Assembly: GCA_965223355.1 (NCBI GenBank)
Contig: CBDCWE010000003.1
Span: 1,612,001-1,676,000, forward strand
Direction: 5' to 3'
From: Tectiglobus sp965223355
GTDB taxonomy: Bacteria; Pseudomonadota; Alphaproteobacteria; Rhizobiales; Hyphomicrobiaceae
Length of the DNA stretch: 64,000 nucleotides
The position numbers and the translations under genes were made by a program. The notes under the pieces are model-generated. The model did no database searches and was not told where the DNA came from. It saw nothing but the letters and a program-made list of their open reading frames with translations. Of the stretch, positions 17,680 to 25,746 are shown one piece after another; within the stretch, counting starts at the first letter, position 1; the number at the start of each line of letters is the position of its first letter.

Positions 17680-18055
17680 TAACAGATCGGGCTCTTCGTC
17701 GAAAACGGGGGCAGGTCTATGATCTGCGGCTTATCTTAGCGTTCTATCAGTTTTCCTTCTATCTCGTCACAGCTCATGCGCAGAGTGCGCGAACACGTCG
17801 ACGATAGTTGTCAAAGTTGCGAAAGCCGAAGGCGCGGCGCTGGATCAGTTTCATCTGTCGGTGAAAGCCCTCGGTGATGCCGTTTGAGCGTGAGCTGTGA
17901 CGAGATAGAAGGAAAACTGATAGAACGCTAAGATAAGCCGCAGATCATAGACCTGCCCCCGTTTTCGACGAAGAGCCGGAAAACTGATAGAACGCTAAGA
18001 TAAGCCGCAGATCATAGACCTGCCCCCGTTTTCGACGAAGAGCCGCCGAGCCGAC
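17680..18055. mobile_element. ISL3-derived remnant with inverted and tandem repeats
   Basis: The minus strand of about 17777-17889 encodes the final residues of an ISL3 transposase (NGITEGFHRQMKLIQRRAFG, then FRNFDNYRRRVRAL). It is flanked by inverted repeats. GCTCTTCGTCGAAAACGGGG starts the left one at about 17691, and the inverted copy ends at about 17986. A further tandem copy of about 70 bp extends to about 18047. GGCTCTTC is the typical ISL3 end. The whole is a miniature, non-coding derivative lodged between two tRNA genes. Confidence 0.75.
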
Positions 18056-18066
18056 GAAGAGCCCAA

Positions 18067-18144
18067 TGGTCGGAGCGGTGAGATTTGAACTCACGACCCC
18101 CAGTCCCCCAGACTGGTGCGCTAACCAGGCTGCGCCACGCTCCG
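18067..18144 (-). tRNA. tRNA-Pro (anticodon GGG)
   Basis: Read on the minus strand, the acceptor is CGGAGCG/CGCTCCG, the D-arm GGCGCAGCCTGGTTAGCGC, the anticodon stem CCAGT/ACTGG around CTGGGGG (anticodon GGG), and the T-arm GTGAG-TTCAAAT-CTCAC. CCA is encoded. It lies downstream of the merR-type gene on the same strand, as in many Hyphomicrobiales. Confidence 0.96.
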
Positions 18145-18188
18145 AACCGGACCGGCTTTGTGCACGCTCCGGGCGGTCGGGTCAACCA

Positions 18189-18917
18189 TCATCGCGCGCT
18201 CGAGCGTTGGCACAGGTGCTCGAGGCCGTCGACCGTGGTTGGCAGCACGCGCAATCGGCCAACCGGGAGCGCGCTGTGGTGGACCAAGGCACCGACGTGT
18301 TGGCCGGGCAGCGCCAGCATCGTCACGGTGGCGTTGCAGTTTGTAAACCAGTCTGCAATTGGCGATGGATTGGCCGGCACCGAAGCGGTGCCCGGCCGGG
18401 CGAGATCGGTCAACAGCGCGCCAATGCCGGTGCCGCGCGCCTTGGCGACCGCCTCGAGCCGCACCCAGAGCTGCAAAAATGCTCGGTCATCCCGGCCAAC
18501 GACGGCCGGGTCCGGACTGTCCAATCCGGCCACACCGGCCTGGTTTGCCAGCTGCTCTCGGCGCGCCGCGCTGATCGTGATCGAGCGATCCGCCTCCAGA
18601 TCGACGCCCAACGGGCCATCCTCAGCGAGCGCCAGGATGGCGTGGTGCGATGTGTGACTGACGCTGAAGATCCGTGCTTGCCCGGCGCCTTTCAATACCG
18701 GTCGACCGGACGGTTGCTGCTCAAAGGCGGCACGGGCGATGTGCTCAGACGCACTATGCCAGAGGGCGGCGCGCAAAGCCGTACGAACAAGTTTGCGCGG
18801 TCCGGACAAGGTTTCACGTTCCGTGCGCGTCAGCAGTTGGTGTTCGTCGTCAAACTGGGTCAAGGCAGCAGCCGAGGCGTCGGCCTCAACCCACCACAGC
18901 CGCACCTGCGCCGACAT
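18189..18917 (-). CDS. 4'-phosphopantetheinyl transferase superfamily protein
   Basis: This 242-residue Sfp/HetI-type protein would transfer phosphopantetheine from CoA to a carrier-protein serine. Visible motifs are GRPVL (71-75), FSVSHTSHHAILALA (84-98), the Mg-binding GVDLE (104-108) and LWVRLEAVAKARGTG (150-164). The last has Leu where many family members have Lys, in the W-x-x-K-E-A motif. It starts 15 bp after the merR-like stop and is probably cotranscribed with it. Its partner could be the fatty-acid acyl carrier or a secondary-metabolite carrier; no NRPS or PKS gene is in the window. Confidence 0.85.
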   Translation of the reverse strand: MSAQVRLWWVEADASAAALTQFDDEHQLLTRTERETLSGPRKLVRTALRAALWHSASEHIARAAFEQQPSGRPVLKGAGQARIFSVSHTSHHAILALAEDGPLGVDLEADRSITISAARREQLANQAGVAGLDSPDPAVVGRDDRAFLQLWVRLEAVAKARGTGIGALLTDLARPGTASVPANPSPIADWFTNCNATVTMLALPGQHVGALVHHSALPVGRLRVLPTTVDGLEHLCQRSSAR

Positions 18918-18931
18918 GCGCCGTACCGCCG

Positions 18932-19441
18932 CTAACCGCCGGCGGCAGCTGCAACGCGCTTGCGGCTGGCGGCAGCCGGTTTGCGCAGCGCTTTGCGCAG
19001 CGACCGGCGACAGCTCTCCAGCTCCGAAATTACGTTGCCGACCCGGGCGTGGAGCTGATCGCGCGCGGCCCGCGACTTTTGGCGTGGTCGGCGTGTGGGC
19101 CTGGTGCTGCCGGCGGCCACATGGAGGTCCTGCAAGACCGGCGCGGTCTGGTCCGAGCCGTTGCCGGACACCGCCCGACCATAGGCCTTGGCATACTCGG
19201 CGCCCTGTTCCTTCAGGATCTTCTGGACGCCTTTGATCGTGTAGCCGTCGGTGTGCAGCAGCGCCCGAATTCCGCTGAGCAGTTCGACGTCTTCAGGCCG
19301 GTAATAGCGGCGGCCGCCGCCACGCTTCATCGGCCGGACTTGAGGGAACTTCATTTCCCAGAAACGAAGCACATGCTTCGGCACGCTCAGTTCGTCCGCC
19401 ACTTCACTGATGGTTCTGAATGCTTCGGCAGATTTGCGCAT
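18932..19441 (-). CDS. MerR-family transcriptional regulator
   Basis: This 169-residue protein has the MerR winged helix at 8-75: FRTISEVADELSVPKHVLRF, WEMKFPQVRPMKRGGGRRYY and VELLSGIRALLHTDGYTIKG. The C-terminal half is a basic low-complexity tail (about 105-169), with no metal-binding cysteines. It lies downstream of ihfA, a conserved arrangement in alphaproteobacteria. The target genes are unknown. Confidence 0.9.
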   Translation of the reverse strand: MRKSAEAFRTISEVADELSVPKHVLRFWEMKFPQVRPMKRGGGRRYYRPEDVELLSGIRALLHTDGYTIKGVQKILKEQGAEYAKAYGRAVSGNGSDQTAPVLQDLHVAAGSTRPTRRPRQKSRAARDQLHARVGNVISELESCRRSLRKALRKPAAASRKRVAAAAGG

Positions 19442-19561
19442 TCCGCCTCACCTTTGGTTAACGTGGATAGATGCTGGCAATCGACCGCCCCCGGGTCCTG
19501 TGTTGCTTGCGATCCTGACGTCGGCCAGATCCGAACAAATGTCTGCTCTGCCGCGGAACGC

Positions 19562-19879
19562 TCAATCGGCCAGCTTGCGTCGCGCATGACCGGCGTTGAT
19601 GCGCTCTTTCATGATATTGCTGGGTCGAAAGACCAGCACCCGTCGCGGCGTAATCGGAACTTCCTGGCCGGTTTTCGGATTGCGGCCGACGCGTTCGCCC
19701 TTCTCGCGAATGCCAAAGGATCCGAAAGATGACAGCTTGACCGGCTCGCCATCGGCCAACGTCGACGAGATCTCGTTCAGAACCAGCTCAACAAGGTCTT
19801 GCGACTCGTTGCGCGGTAGCCCCACCTTTTCGACAACGGCCTCTGCCAGATCCGCGCGGGTGAGCGTCTTGTTGCCCAT
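19562..19879 (-). CDS. ihfA: integration host factor subunit alpha
   Basis: This 105-residue HU/IHF-fold protein starts MGNKTLTRADLAEAVVEKVG. The beta-arm region carries VKLSSFGSFGIREKGERVGR and NPKTGQEVPITPRRVLVF, with the DNA-intercalating Pro in the NPKTG loop. It forms a heterodimer with IhfB and bends DNA. It sits between fabH and the merR-like gene, as usual in alphaproteobacteria. Confidence 0.95.
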   Translation of the reverse strand: MGNKTLTRADLAEAVVEKVGLPRNESQDLVELVLNEISSTLADGEPVKLSSFGSFGIREKGERVGRNPKTGQEVPITPRRVLVFRPSNIMKERINAGHARRKLAD

Positions 19880-20069
19880 GGCCCGGTGCCTCCCCCAGTT
19901 CCAGGATGCCGGATGCTAGCGATGTCTGGTCAGGTGGTCAATGGATAGAATTGTGCAACTGGCTGATAATCCATAAGTTTTATGTCAGGCGTGCCGGTCC
20001 GGGCGGAGCGTGGAGCAACCGAAGTGCGGCGCAGGTATAAATGCCGTGCGATCGTCTGTGCGCGCACTT

Positions 20070-21047
20070 CTACCAGCGCACCAATGCAGCACCCCAAGTA
20101 AATCCGCCGCCCATTGCTTCCATCAGCACAAGATCACCTTCTTTGATACGATGTTCCTCTAGTGCTTGATTGAGGGCAAGTGGGATAGAGGCTGCGGAAG
20201 TATTGCCATGGTAGGCTAGGGTCTTGATCACCTTTTCACCGCCAATGCCGAGCTTTTTGGCAATGCCGTCGAGAATGCGGGCGTTGGCCTGGTGGGGCAC
20301 GAACAGATCGATTTCGGAGGCCGCATAGCCTGTCATCACCAGCGTTTCTTCGATCACGCCGGAAATCTTTTGCACAGCGTGGCGGAAGACTTCGCGACCG
20401 TTCATGCGCAACTGCCCGACCGTCATCGTCGAACTTGGTCCGCCGTCGACGTAGAGCATATCTTCATAGCGCCCATCCGAGCGCAAACGGCTCGCCAGGA
20501 TCCCGCGATCCTCACGCGATCCGAACTGCGTTTGCGCCTCCAACACAACAGCGCCGGCGCCGTCGCCAAACAGGACGCAGGTTGTCCGGTCCGACCAGTC
20601 CAGAATGCGCGAGAACGTTTCTGCGCCGATCACAAGTGCGCGGCGCGATTGACCGGCTTTGAGAAAATTGTCAGCCGTTGCCAGGCCGTAGACAAAGCCG
20701 GAGCAGACGGCCTGCATGTCGAAGGCGGCGCCCTTGGTCACACCGAGGGCGTGCTGAATGCGCACAGCCGTGGACGGAAAGGTCTTGTCCGGTGTCGCCG
20801 TTGCACAAATCACGAGATCGATGTCGACCGGGTCAATGCCCGAACGCACCAGCGCCTGTTTGGCGGCCGCAATGCCCAAATCCGACGTCAGCTCGCCGTC
20901 GGCGGCAATGTGGCGGGCCTTGATGCCGGTCCGCTCCGTGATCCACGCATCATCGGTATCGACGACCTTGGCCATATCGTCATTGGTCATGACGCGGCTG
21001 GGCAAATAGGCGCCAACGCCCCGGATTACCGAACGGATGATAGCCAC
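20070..21047 (-). CDS. fabH: beta-ketoacyl-ACP synthase III
   Basis: FabH condenses acetyl-CoA with malonyl-ACP to start fatty acid synthesis. I prefer the GTG at 21047 (MAIIRSVIRGVGAYLP), preceded by AGGGAGAC, over the ATG at 21101. This gives 325 residues, the usual length. The catalytic triad is Cys115 (QAVCSGF), His252 (VPHQAN) and Asn282 (YHGNTS). The gene follows plsX on the same strand, but a 244-bp palindromic element lies between them. That could form strong RNA structure in the shared transcript. Confidence 0.95.
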   Translation of the reverse strand: MAIIRSVIRGVGAYLPSRVMTNDDMAKVVDTDDAWITERTGIKARHIAADGELTSDLGIAAAKQALVRSGIDPVDIDLVICATATPDKTFPSTAVRIQHALGVTKGAAFDMQAVCSGFVYGLATADNFLKAGQSRRALVIGAETFSRILDWSDRTTCVLFGDGAGAVVLEAQTQFGSREDRGILASRLRSDGRYEDMLYVDGGPSSTMTVGQLRMNGREVFRHAVQKISGVIEETLVMTGYAASEIDLFVPHQANARILDGIAKKLGIGGEKVIKTLAYHGNTSAASIPLALNQALEEHRIKEGDLVLMEAMGGGFTWGAALVRW

Positions 21048-21153
21048 AATGTCTCCCTGCGCGTTCGCATCGTTGCACCAAAGCTCGGACCGCCAAGCCA
21101 TCGTGCCAAGCTCTCACGGCTGCCCCGCGCCACTTTGCGCCCGCAGCCCCTAG

Positions 21154-21397
21154 TGGTCTGGATCACCTAAAATGGCGCATTGAGATGCGCTGCCCTGGTT
21201 CGTGAGCAGGAAGGCGTGCGAAAGCATAGCGTGTGCTTTGGTGAGCACGGCTGACGCCCTCACAGGCCAGGGCAGCGCACCGAAGGCGCTCAGATTTGGC
21301 CTGATGCCAGCGTTGCGATGCGCCAGCATCACCCACCGCGCCTTGGCACAGACCAAATCTGAGCGTCTGAATGCACCATTTTAAGTGATACAGACCA
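21154..21397. repeat. palindromic MITE, copy 1
   Basis: This 244-bp element lies between CTAG 21150-21153 and CTAG 21398-21401. The ends are inverted repeats of about 25 bp: TGGTCTGGATCACCTAAAAT on the left, and ATTTTAAGTGATACAGACCA on the right. Inside are further inverted segments (GCGCTGCCCTGG/CCAGGGCAGCGC, CTCAGATTTGG/CCAAATCTGAG), so it can fold into one long hairpin. It encodes nothing. The right CTAG contains the stop codon of plsX. Confidence 0.88.
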
Positions 21398-22441
21398 CTA
21401 GTGTGCCATATCCTTTGCGATACGGCTATGGAACGCTTCGAGGTCGGTTGATAAACGACTGACCAGTCCGGCCCCGGCCATGTCATAGCCCAGATCGATG
21501 GCGCTTGCGAAACCAACCGCGTCGGTGCCGCCGTGGCTCTTGACGGCAATGCCGTTGAGCCCGAGAAACGTGCCGCCGTTGACCCGGCGCGGGTCCATCT
21601 TGTTGCGCAACACTCGAAAACCGCCCTGGGCCAGAAATGCTCCGGTCCTGGAGAAGATCGAACGGGTCATGGCATCGCGCAAATACTGTCCGATCTGGCG
21701 CGCGGTGCCTTCCGCGGTTTTCAATGCAATGTTGCCGGCAAAACCTTCGACAACGACAACGTCGACGATGCCCTGGCCGATCTGATCGCCCTCGATAAAA
21801 CCGTGGTAGGTGATCGGCAAATCGGCCGCTGCACGCAGCCAAGCGTGAGCTTCGCGCACCTCATCGGCGCCCTTGATCTCCTCAACGCCGACGTTCAGGA
21901 GACCAACACTCGGGCGCTCGACGTGAAACAAGGCGCGCGCCATGGCAGCGCCCATCAAGGCATAGTCACAAAGCTGCTGGGTGGTGGCGCCAATGTTCGC
22001 ACCGACATCGAGCACGATGCACTCGTTGCGAACGGTTGGCCACAACGCTGCGATGGCCGGGCGTTCGATATCGGCGACCGGGCGCAATATAATCTTGGCC
22101 ATGGCCATCAAGGCGCCGGTGTTGCCGGCCGACACAACGACTTGCGCCTCGCCGTTTTTCACTGCCTCGATCGCCAGCCACATGCTCGATCCCCTGGCGT
22201 TGCGCAACGCTTGGCTCGGCTTGGCATCCATCGCGACAGCAACATCTGTGTGAACGACCTCGGACCGCGCTGAAAGTTCGCCGTGCGTGGCCAAGACCTT
22301 GTTGATCTGCGCGCTGTCGCCGTAAAACTTGAAACTGAGTTCGGGATGGCGCACCAGCGAGACCGACGCCCCGGCGATCACAATACCCGGACCGAAGTCG
22401 CCTCCCATTGCGTCCAGCGCGATCGTACAAGCAGTCGTCAT
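21398..22441 (-). CDS. plsX: phosphate acyltransferase
   Basis: PlsX makes acyl-phosphate from acyl-ACP, the first step of phospholipid synthesis through PlsY. The 347-residue product starts MTTACTIALDAMGGDFGPGI and contains VSAGNTGALMAMAKIILRP, VLDVGANIGAT, GLLNVGVEEIKG and GFAGNIALKTAEGTA, all family signatures. Its TAG stop lies inside the CTAG that borders the palindromic element. The neighbours DUF177 and fabH are the conserved alphaproteobacterial set. A typical rpmF gene is not seen here. Confidence 0.96.
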   Translation of the reverse strand: MTTACTIALDAMGGDFGPGIVIAGASVSLVRHPELSFKFYGDSAQINKVLATHGELSARSEVVHTDVAVAMDAKPSQALRNARGSSMWLAIEAVKNGEAQVVVSAGNTGALMAMAKIILRPVADIERPAIAALWPTVRNECIVLDVGANIGATTQQLCDYALMGAAMARALFHVERPSVGLLNVGVEEIKGADEVREAHAWLRAAADLPITYHGFIEGDQIGQGIVDVVVVEGFAGNIALKTAEGTARQIGQYLRDAMTRSIFSRTGAFLAQGGFRVLRNKMDPRRVNGGTFLGLNGIAVKSHGGTDAVGFASAIDLGYDMAGAGLVSRLSTDLEAFHSRIAKDMAH

Positions 22442-22759
22442 TGGCCAGGATTTGCGATTGACCTTGCCGCGTGGCGGCGGCGGCAGGCGATCTCCAACAC
22501 ACTCCCATCACTTTCGTGCGCAGCGGCGACAATAACCATGTCGACTTGCGTTACAACACCAAATTCGCGAACGTGACGTCGCGCCAATCCGTCGCCCGCC
22601 CGGCTCGGCCGTTTGCCGCTGAGGCGGCTCGACCCAGCCGGCCCGCGGCCCCGCCCGGCCGCCGCCCGGCACCGCATTAGATTATCGGCTTCGGGCCGCC
22701 CGGCGGCGGCGCGGGATGGTTCGCGCGAATTCTGAAACGCCATAGCACCGCAAGCTGCA
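22442..22759. other. gap between plsX and the DUF177 gene
   Basis: This is a GC-rich, repetitive stretch (runs of GCC, CGG and CGGCGG). No frame looks like rpmF, which is common at this position in other bacteria, and no other gene is supported. Confidence 0.5.
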
Positions 22760-23305
22760 TCACCGCTGCGCTTTCCACGTGCGAAGAGCGGCAAACGGGC
22801 CGGCGTCATCTGCCGTCCCGTCGTCCTCGAGCAGCCGGGGATCAAAGGCCTCGTCGTCATTGCGGGGATAGGGATCGAGGCTCGCGGCAAGGATCTCGAA
22901 AACCAGCCGTCCGATCCTGATGCGGCCGTCTTCGATCGGTTCGGGATCGTCCAATTCGGGGTCGTCGACGACAACCTCAACCTGTGCCGCAAACTGTTCC
23001 GGCGGTCGGAACTCGACATCAAAGGTCTCCTCGATGACGGCTTTGACTGGCTCCAGCGAGACGACCGACACCTGCTCAAGATGCGCGGTAACGGTACCGC
23101 GAGCGCGCCATCGGCCGCGGTCAAGGGCGACGAGCCCGTAGTTGGCCTGAAGCACGTGGCAGACCGGCACGTCGAGCGCGCGGCACAGGTCTTCTCGCTC
23201 GGTGTCGCTGGCGATCACTTGAAAGCTCTGCGGTGTGTTCCCGATTTCGCGGACGTGATGCGCCCAGCCCAGAGGTTCCATCGTCTTGTCCATCGCGCCC
23301 GGCAT
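22760..23305 (-). CDS. DUF177 (YceD) family protein
   Basis: This protein has 181 residues from 23305, or 177 from ATG 23293 (MDKTMEPLGWAHHVREI). It shows the DUF177 pattern: FQVIASDTEREDLCRALDV, ANYGLVALDRGRWRARGTVT, a two-cysteine-free centre and the acidic DPYPRNDDEAFDPRLL near the C-terminus. YceD proteins are linked to 23S rRNA processing and lie by convention upstream of rpmF/plsX. It is probably cotranscribed with the CBP3-like gene 12 bp upstream. Confidence 0.88.
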   Translation of the reverse strand: MPGAMDKTMEPLGWAHHVREIGNTPQSFQVIASDTEREDLCRALDVPVCHVLQANYGLVALDRGRWRARGTVTAHLEQVSVVSLEPVKAVIEETFDVEFRPPEQFAAQVEVVVDDPELDDPEPIEDGRIRIGRLVFEILAASLDPYPRNDDEAFDPRLLEDDGTADDAGPFAALRTWKAQR

Positions 23306-23317
23306 CTAACGACCTCA

Positions 23318-23854
23318 TCAGCTCGGGATCGGGAAACTGACATCGCCATCCGACGCCATTGCGTGGCGCTGGTCATCCAAGGCCGCCGTCAGACGCACGA
23401 TATAGTCGGCCAATTTCGCGACCTCAAGGTGTTCGCTGTCGGGCTGGAAATAATGCTGCAGAAGGCCGGCGAGCTCGTCGCACTGCGATGACATCGCCAG
23501 CGCGCCAGTGTAGCCGTGATAGCGCTCCATCAAGCCCGCGGTCAATCTCTTGACCTGCTTAGACACGCCCATATCGCCGAGCGACATTTCGCGCATCGTG
23601 TCGTCCATGTCGGCGACAAATGTCTCAACGATCGCGCGGGCAAGCGGCTCGCTGGTACGATCAGACCGCAACGTGCGCAAGACAAGCACGATGTGCAGCG
23701 CCAGAAGTTCATAACGGCCGTTGGTGGTGTCCGCCACATCGTAGGTGCGATAGAATTCCGGATCGCGCGCCTGTGTCACGATCGAGCCATAAAGCTTTGT
23801 TGCCTTGCGCCCGGTGGTGGTGAAGCGGCGCAACCCGCCTGGGATGTTGAGCAT
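23318..23854 (-). CDS. ubiquinol-cytochrome c chaperone (CBP3/UQCC1-like)
   Basis: I place the start at 23854 (MLNIPGGLRRFTTTGRKATK); the frame open to 23908 adds residues unlike the family. The 178-residue product matches the CBP3 core: LYGSIVTQARDPEFYRTYDV, RYELLALHIVLVLRTLR, ETFVADMDDTMREMSLGDMG and YHGYTGALA. In mitochondria CBP3 assists cytochrome b synthesis and bc1 assembly; the bacterial role is inferred. It is divergent from bamE and upstream of the DUF177 gene, a common alphaproteobacterial order. Confidence 0.9.
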   Translation of the reverse strand: MLNIPGGLRRFTTTGRKATKLYGSIVTQARDPEFYRTYDVADTTNGRYELLALHIVLVLRTLRSDRTSEPLARAIVETFVADMDDTMREMSLGDMGVSKQVKRLTAGLMERYHGYTGALAMSSQCDELAGLLQHYFQPDSEHLEVAKLADYIVRLTAALDDQRHAMASDGDVSFPIPS

Positions 23855-24015
23855 TGGCCCGGTTCTCGGGAAGCCTGTAGGTTGCCAACAGAACAAGTTG
23901 CATATCAACGCTTTACCAGCTAGGCGTTTGGCGTGGTTGTCGCGCTTGATTCGGTTGGGCTGAACAGATCATGCGATATTTGTCTAACGGCTGCAATGCA
24001 CAGAAATGGTTTGGG

Positions 24016-24483
24016 ATGATGCGTGATCTGTTTGGTGCCGCATCGATCGCCGGGCCTCTGGTGCTCGCTGTGATGATTGGCGGCGGCTGTGGGCAATCGA
24101 TTTCCAAGGTCACAAAACACGGCCATCAGTTCCGCGCGACGGATGCACAGTTGATCCAACCCGGCATGAGCCAAGACGATGTCCGCGTTTCGCTCGGCAC
24201 GCCGACCACGACTTCGCGGTTCAAAGGCGGTACAGCGTTCTACTATATTTCCTCGACCACGAGCCAAATGGCATTTCTTGCACCGAAGGAAATCGACCGG
24301 CGCGTGTTTGCGGTCTACTTCAATGAATTGGGCACCGTCGACCGGATTGCTAACTACGGCCTCAAAGACGGCCGCGTGTTCGATTTCATCTCGCGCAAGA
24401 CGCCTGCTGCCAACAACAATGACACCGGCTTGCTCGGCCAGATGTTCAAGAATCTCGGCAAACGGGCCGTGACCGGGAACTAG
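24016..24483 (+). CDS. bamE: outer membrane assembly lipoprotein BamE
   Basis: This is a lipoprotein of the BAM complex. The preferred start is ATG 24016 (MMRDLFGAAS), giving a signal peptide with lipobox IGGGC and lipidated Cys25. The SmpA/OmlA domain follows: LIQPGMSQDDVRVSLGTPTT, then FYYISSTTSQMAFLAP and RVFAVYFNELGTVDRIANYG. An upstream in-frame ATG at 23971 would lengthen the signal. The last codon plus stop is AAC-TAG, and that CTAG is where the palindromic element begins. Confidence 0.92.
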   Translation: MMRDLFGAASIAGPLVLAVMIGGGCGQSISKVTKHGHQFRATDAQLIQPGMSQDDVRVSLGTPTTTSRFKGGTAFYYISSTTSQMAFLAPKEIDRRVFAVYFNELGTVDRIANYGLKDGRVFDFISRKTPAANNNDTGLLGQMFKNLGKRAVTGN

Positions 24484-24753
24484 CGGTCTCAATCACTTAA
24501 AATGGCGCATTCAGACGCTCAGATTTGGTCTGTGCCAAGGCGCGGTGGCCCCAATGCGCGGTGGGTGATGCGGCGCATCATAAGGCCGCCGCAACGCTGG
24601 CATCAGGCCAAATCTGAGCGCCTTCGGTGCGCTGCCCTGGCCCGTGAGGGCGTCAGCCGTGCTTACCATAGCACACGCTATGCTTGCGCACGCCTTCTTG
24701 CTCACGAACCAGGGCAGCGCATCTCAATGCGCCATTTTAAGTGATTGAGACCG
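24484..24753. repeat. palindromic MITE, copy 2
   Basis: This 270-bp element lies between CTAG 24480-24483 and CTAG 24754-24757. Its end repeats are CGGTCTCAATCACTTAAAAT and the exact inverse. They match each other perfectly while differing from copy 1 at the same positions (GGTCTC against GGTCTG). The inner part is a copy of element 1 in opposite orientation, with an extra GC-rich stretch. Just outside the right CTAG, TGGTCTGTG looks like the start of a further worn copy. Confidence 0.88.
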
Positions 24754-24873
24754 CTAGTGGTCTGTGAAAAAGGACACTGCTGCGAAGTCGAGGGAGGTCT
24801 TCACAGACGACGGTTTCACAGACGACGATCCAAGGCCTTCGACTTGAAACCCGGTTGCGGTGCCGCACCGCGC

Positions 24874-25746
24874 TCACATGCGCCCGAACCAGTGTGCCAG
24901 CAGCATCTTCCATGCCTTCGTCAACGATGTCGGCCCGCGCTGCGCGGCCAATGCGGCATCAAATTGGCGCGATGCAAACTGCAAGTAACTTTCACAGATC
25001 GACAGTGGCAGCAATGCCGCCTTCGCCGCCGCCGGCCACTGCCGGGTCGCAGCACGACACTGTTCAAGCGAACACCGTGCAGCAGGCGCTAGATCCGCGA
25101 TCAAGTGGCGCAGCGATTGATCGTCACCAACGCTCAGGGCACCGGGCTCGATGCCGTACTCCAACGCCCGGTCGGCCGGCAACAAAAGTTGGCGGGTCCG
25201 GGTCCGGCGCGCTCGGACCTGCGCCAGCGTCCTGGCAAGACCGTAGGCGCGCGCGGCATGACCGATCGTTTCCCGGGCCGGGCCATCGACACCGGCGCCG
25301 AGAACCCGCGCGTTGAGGTTGAACAGCACACCATCGCGCTTCTCGAAGTGCTGCCAGAGATGGTCGAGATCGGCAACCAGGTCGGAATAAAGCTCAATGT
25401 CCTGCGTCTCGATATGGCCGATCAGCAGCGCGACCGGCAATCGATGTCGTTTGAGGACGTCGGCCACCGCATCGCCAAGCGGGTGACCGCTGCGGCCGTC
25501 CTGCGTGTCGATTAGGCGATCGTGCCACCATTGCAGCCTTATCGCTGCCATCGCGGGCTCGTTCACGGTCCAAACAATGCGTTCGATGTCGCCGGCCAAT
25601 GCGGCAAGCACGATCAAGTCGCGGCGCGCAGCCCGCGGCGCCAAGGTTGCCGCCAGATACCAGTCGAACTGCCACTGCCGCGCGGTCGAGCGGATTTCGT
25701 CCCAGGCCGACATCCACGGCGGTTTGAGCGCCGGCGCCGCCATCAC
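24874..25746 (-). CDS. squalene/phytoene synthase family protein (NDUFAF6-like)
   Basis: This 290-residue all-helical isoprenoid-synthase-fold protein has AARRDLIVLAALAGDIERIV, EPAMAAIRLQWWHDRLIDTQ and GLARTLAQVRARRTRTRQLL. The two Asp-rich catalytic motifs of true squalene synthases are weak: the first segment has RDLIVLAALAGDIE rather than DxxxD. With the Mth938 gene and secF beside it, this fits the NDUFAF6-like group, whose mitochondrial member assists complex I assembly. It overlaps the Mth938 gene by 4 bp, so the two are translationally coupled. Confidence 0.8.
   Translation of the reverse strand: MMAAPALKPPWMSAWDEIRSTARQWQFDWYLAATLAPRAARRDLIVLAALAGDIERIVWTVNEPAMAAIRLQWWHDRLIDTQDGRSGHPLGDAVADVLKRHRLPVALLIGHIETQDIELYSDLVADLDHLWQHFEKRDGVLFNLNARVLGAGVDGPARETIGHAARAYGLARTLAQVRARRTRTRQLLLPADRALEYGIEPGALSVGDDQSLRHLIADLAPAARCSLEQCRAATRQWPAAAKAALLPLSICESYLQFASRQFDAALAAQRGPTSLTKAWKMLLAHWFGRM

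Noticed and set aside
17680..18055. Repeated blocks that might suggest a CRISPR array
   Set aside because: There are only two tandem copies plus one inverted copy of about 70-90 bp, with no regular short spacers, and the blocks match ISL3-type ends.
18066..18935. A frame starting MVGAVRFELTTPSPP
   Set aside because: This is the well-known false ORF arising from reading across a tRNA-Pro gene on the other strand; the rest is opposite the phosphopantetheinyl transferase.
22442..22759. Expected rpmF gene upstream of plsX
   Set aside because: I searched all frames for a short basic L32 protein and found none.
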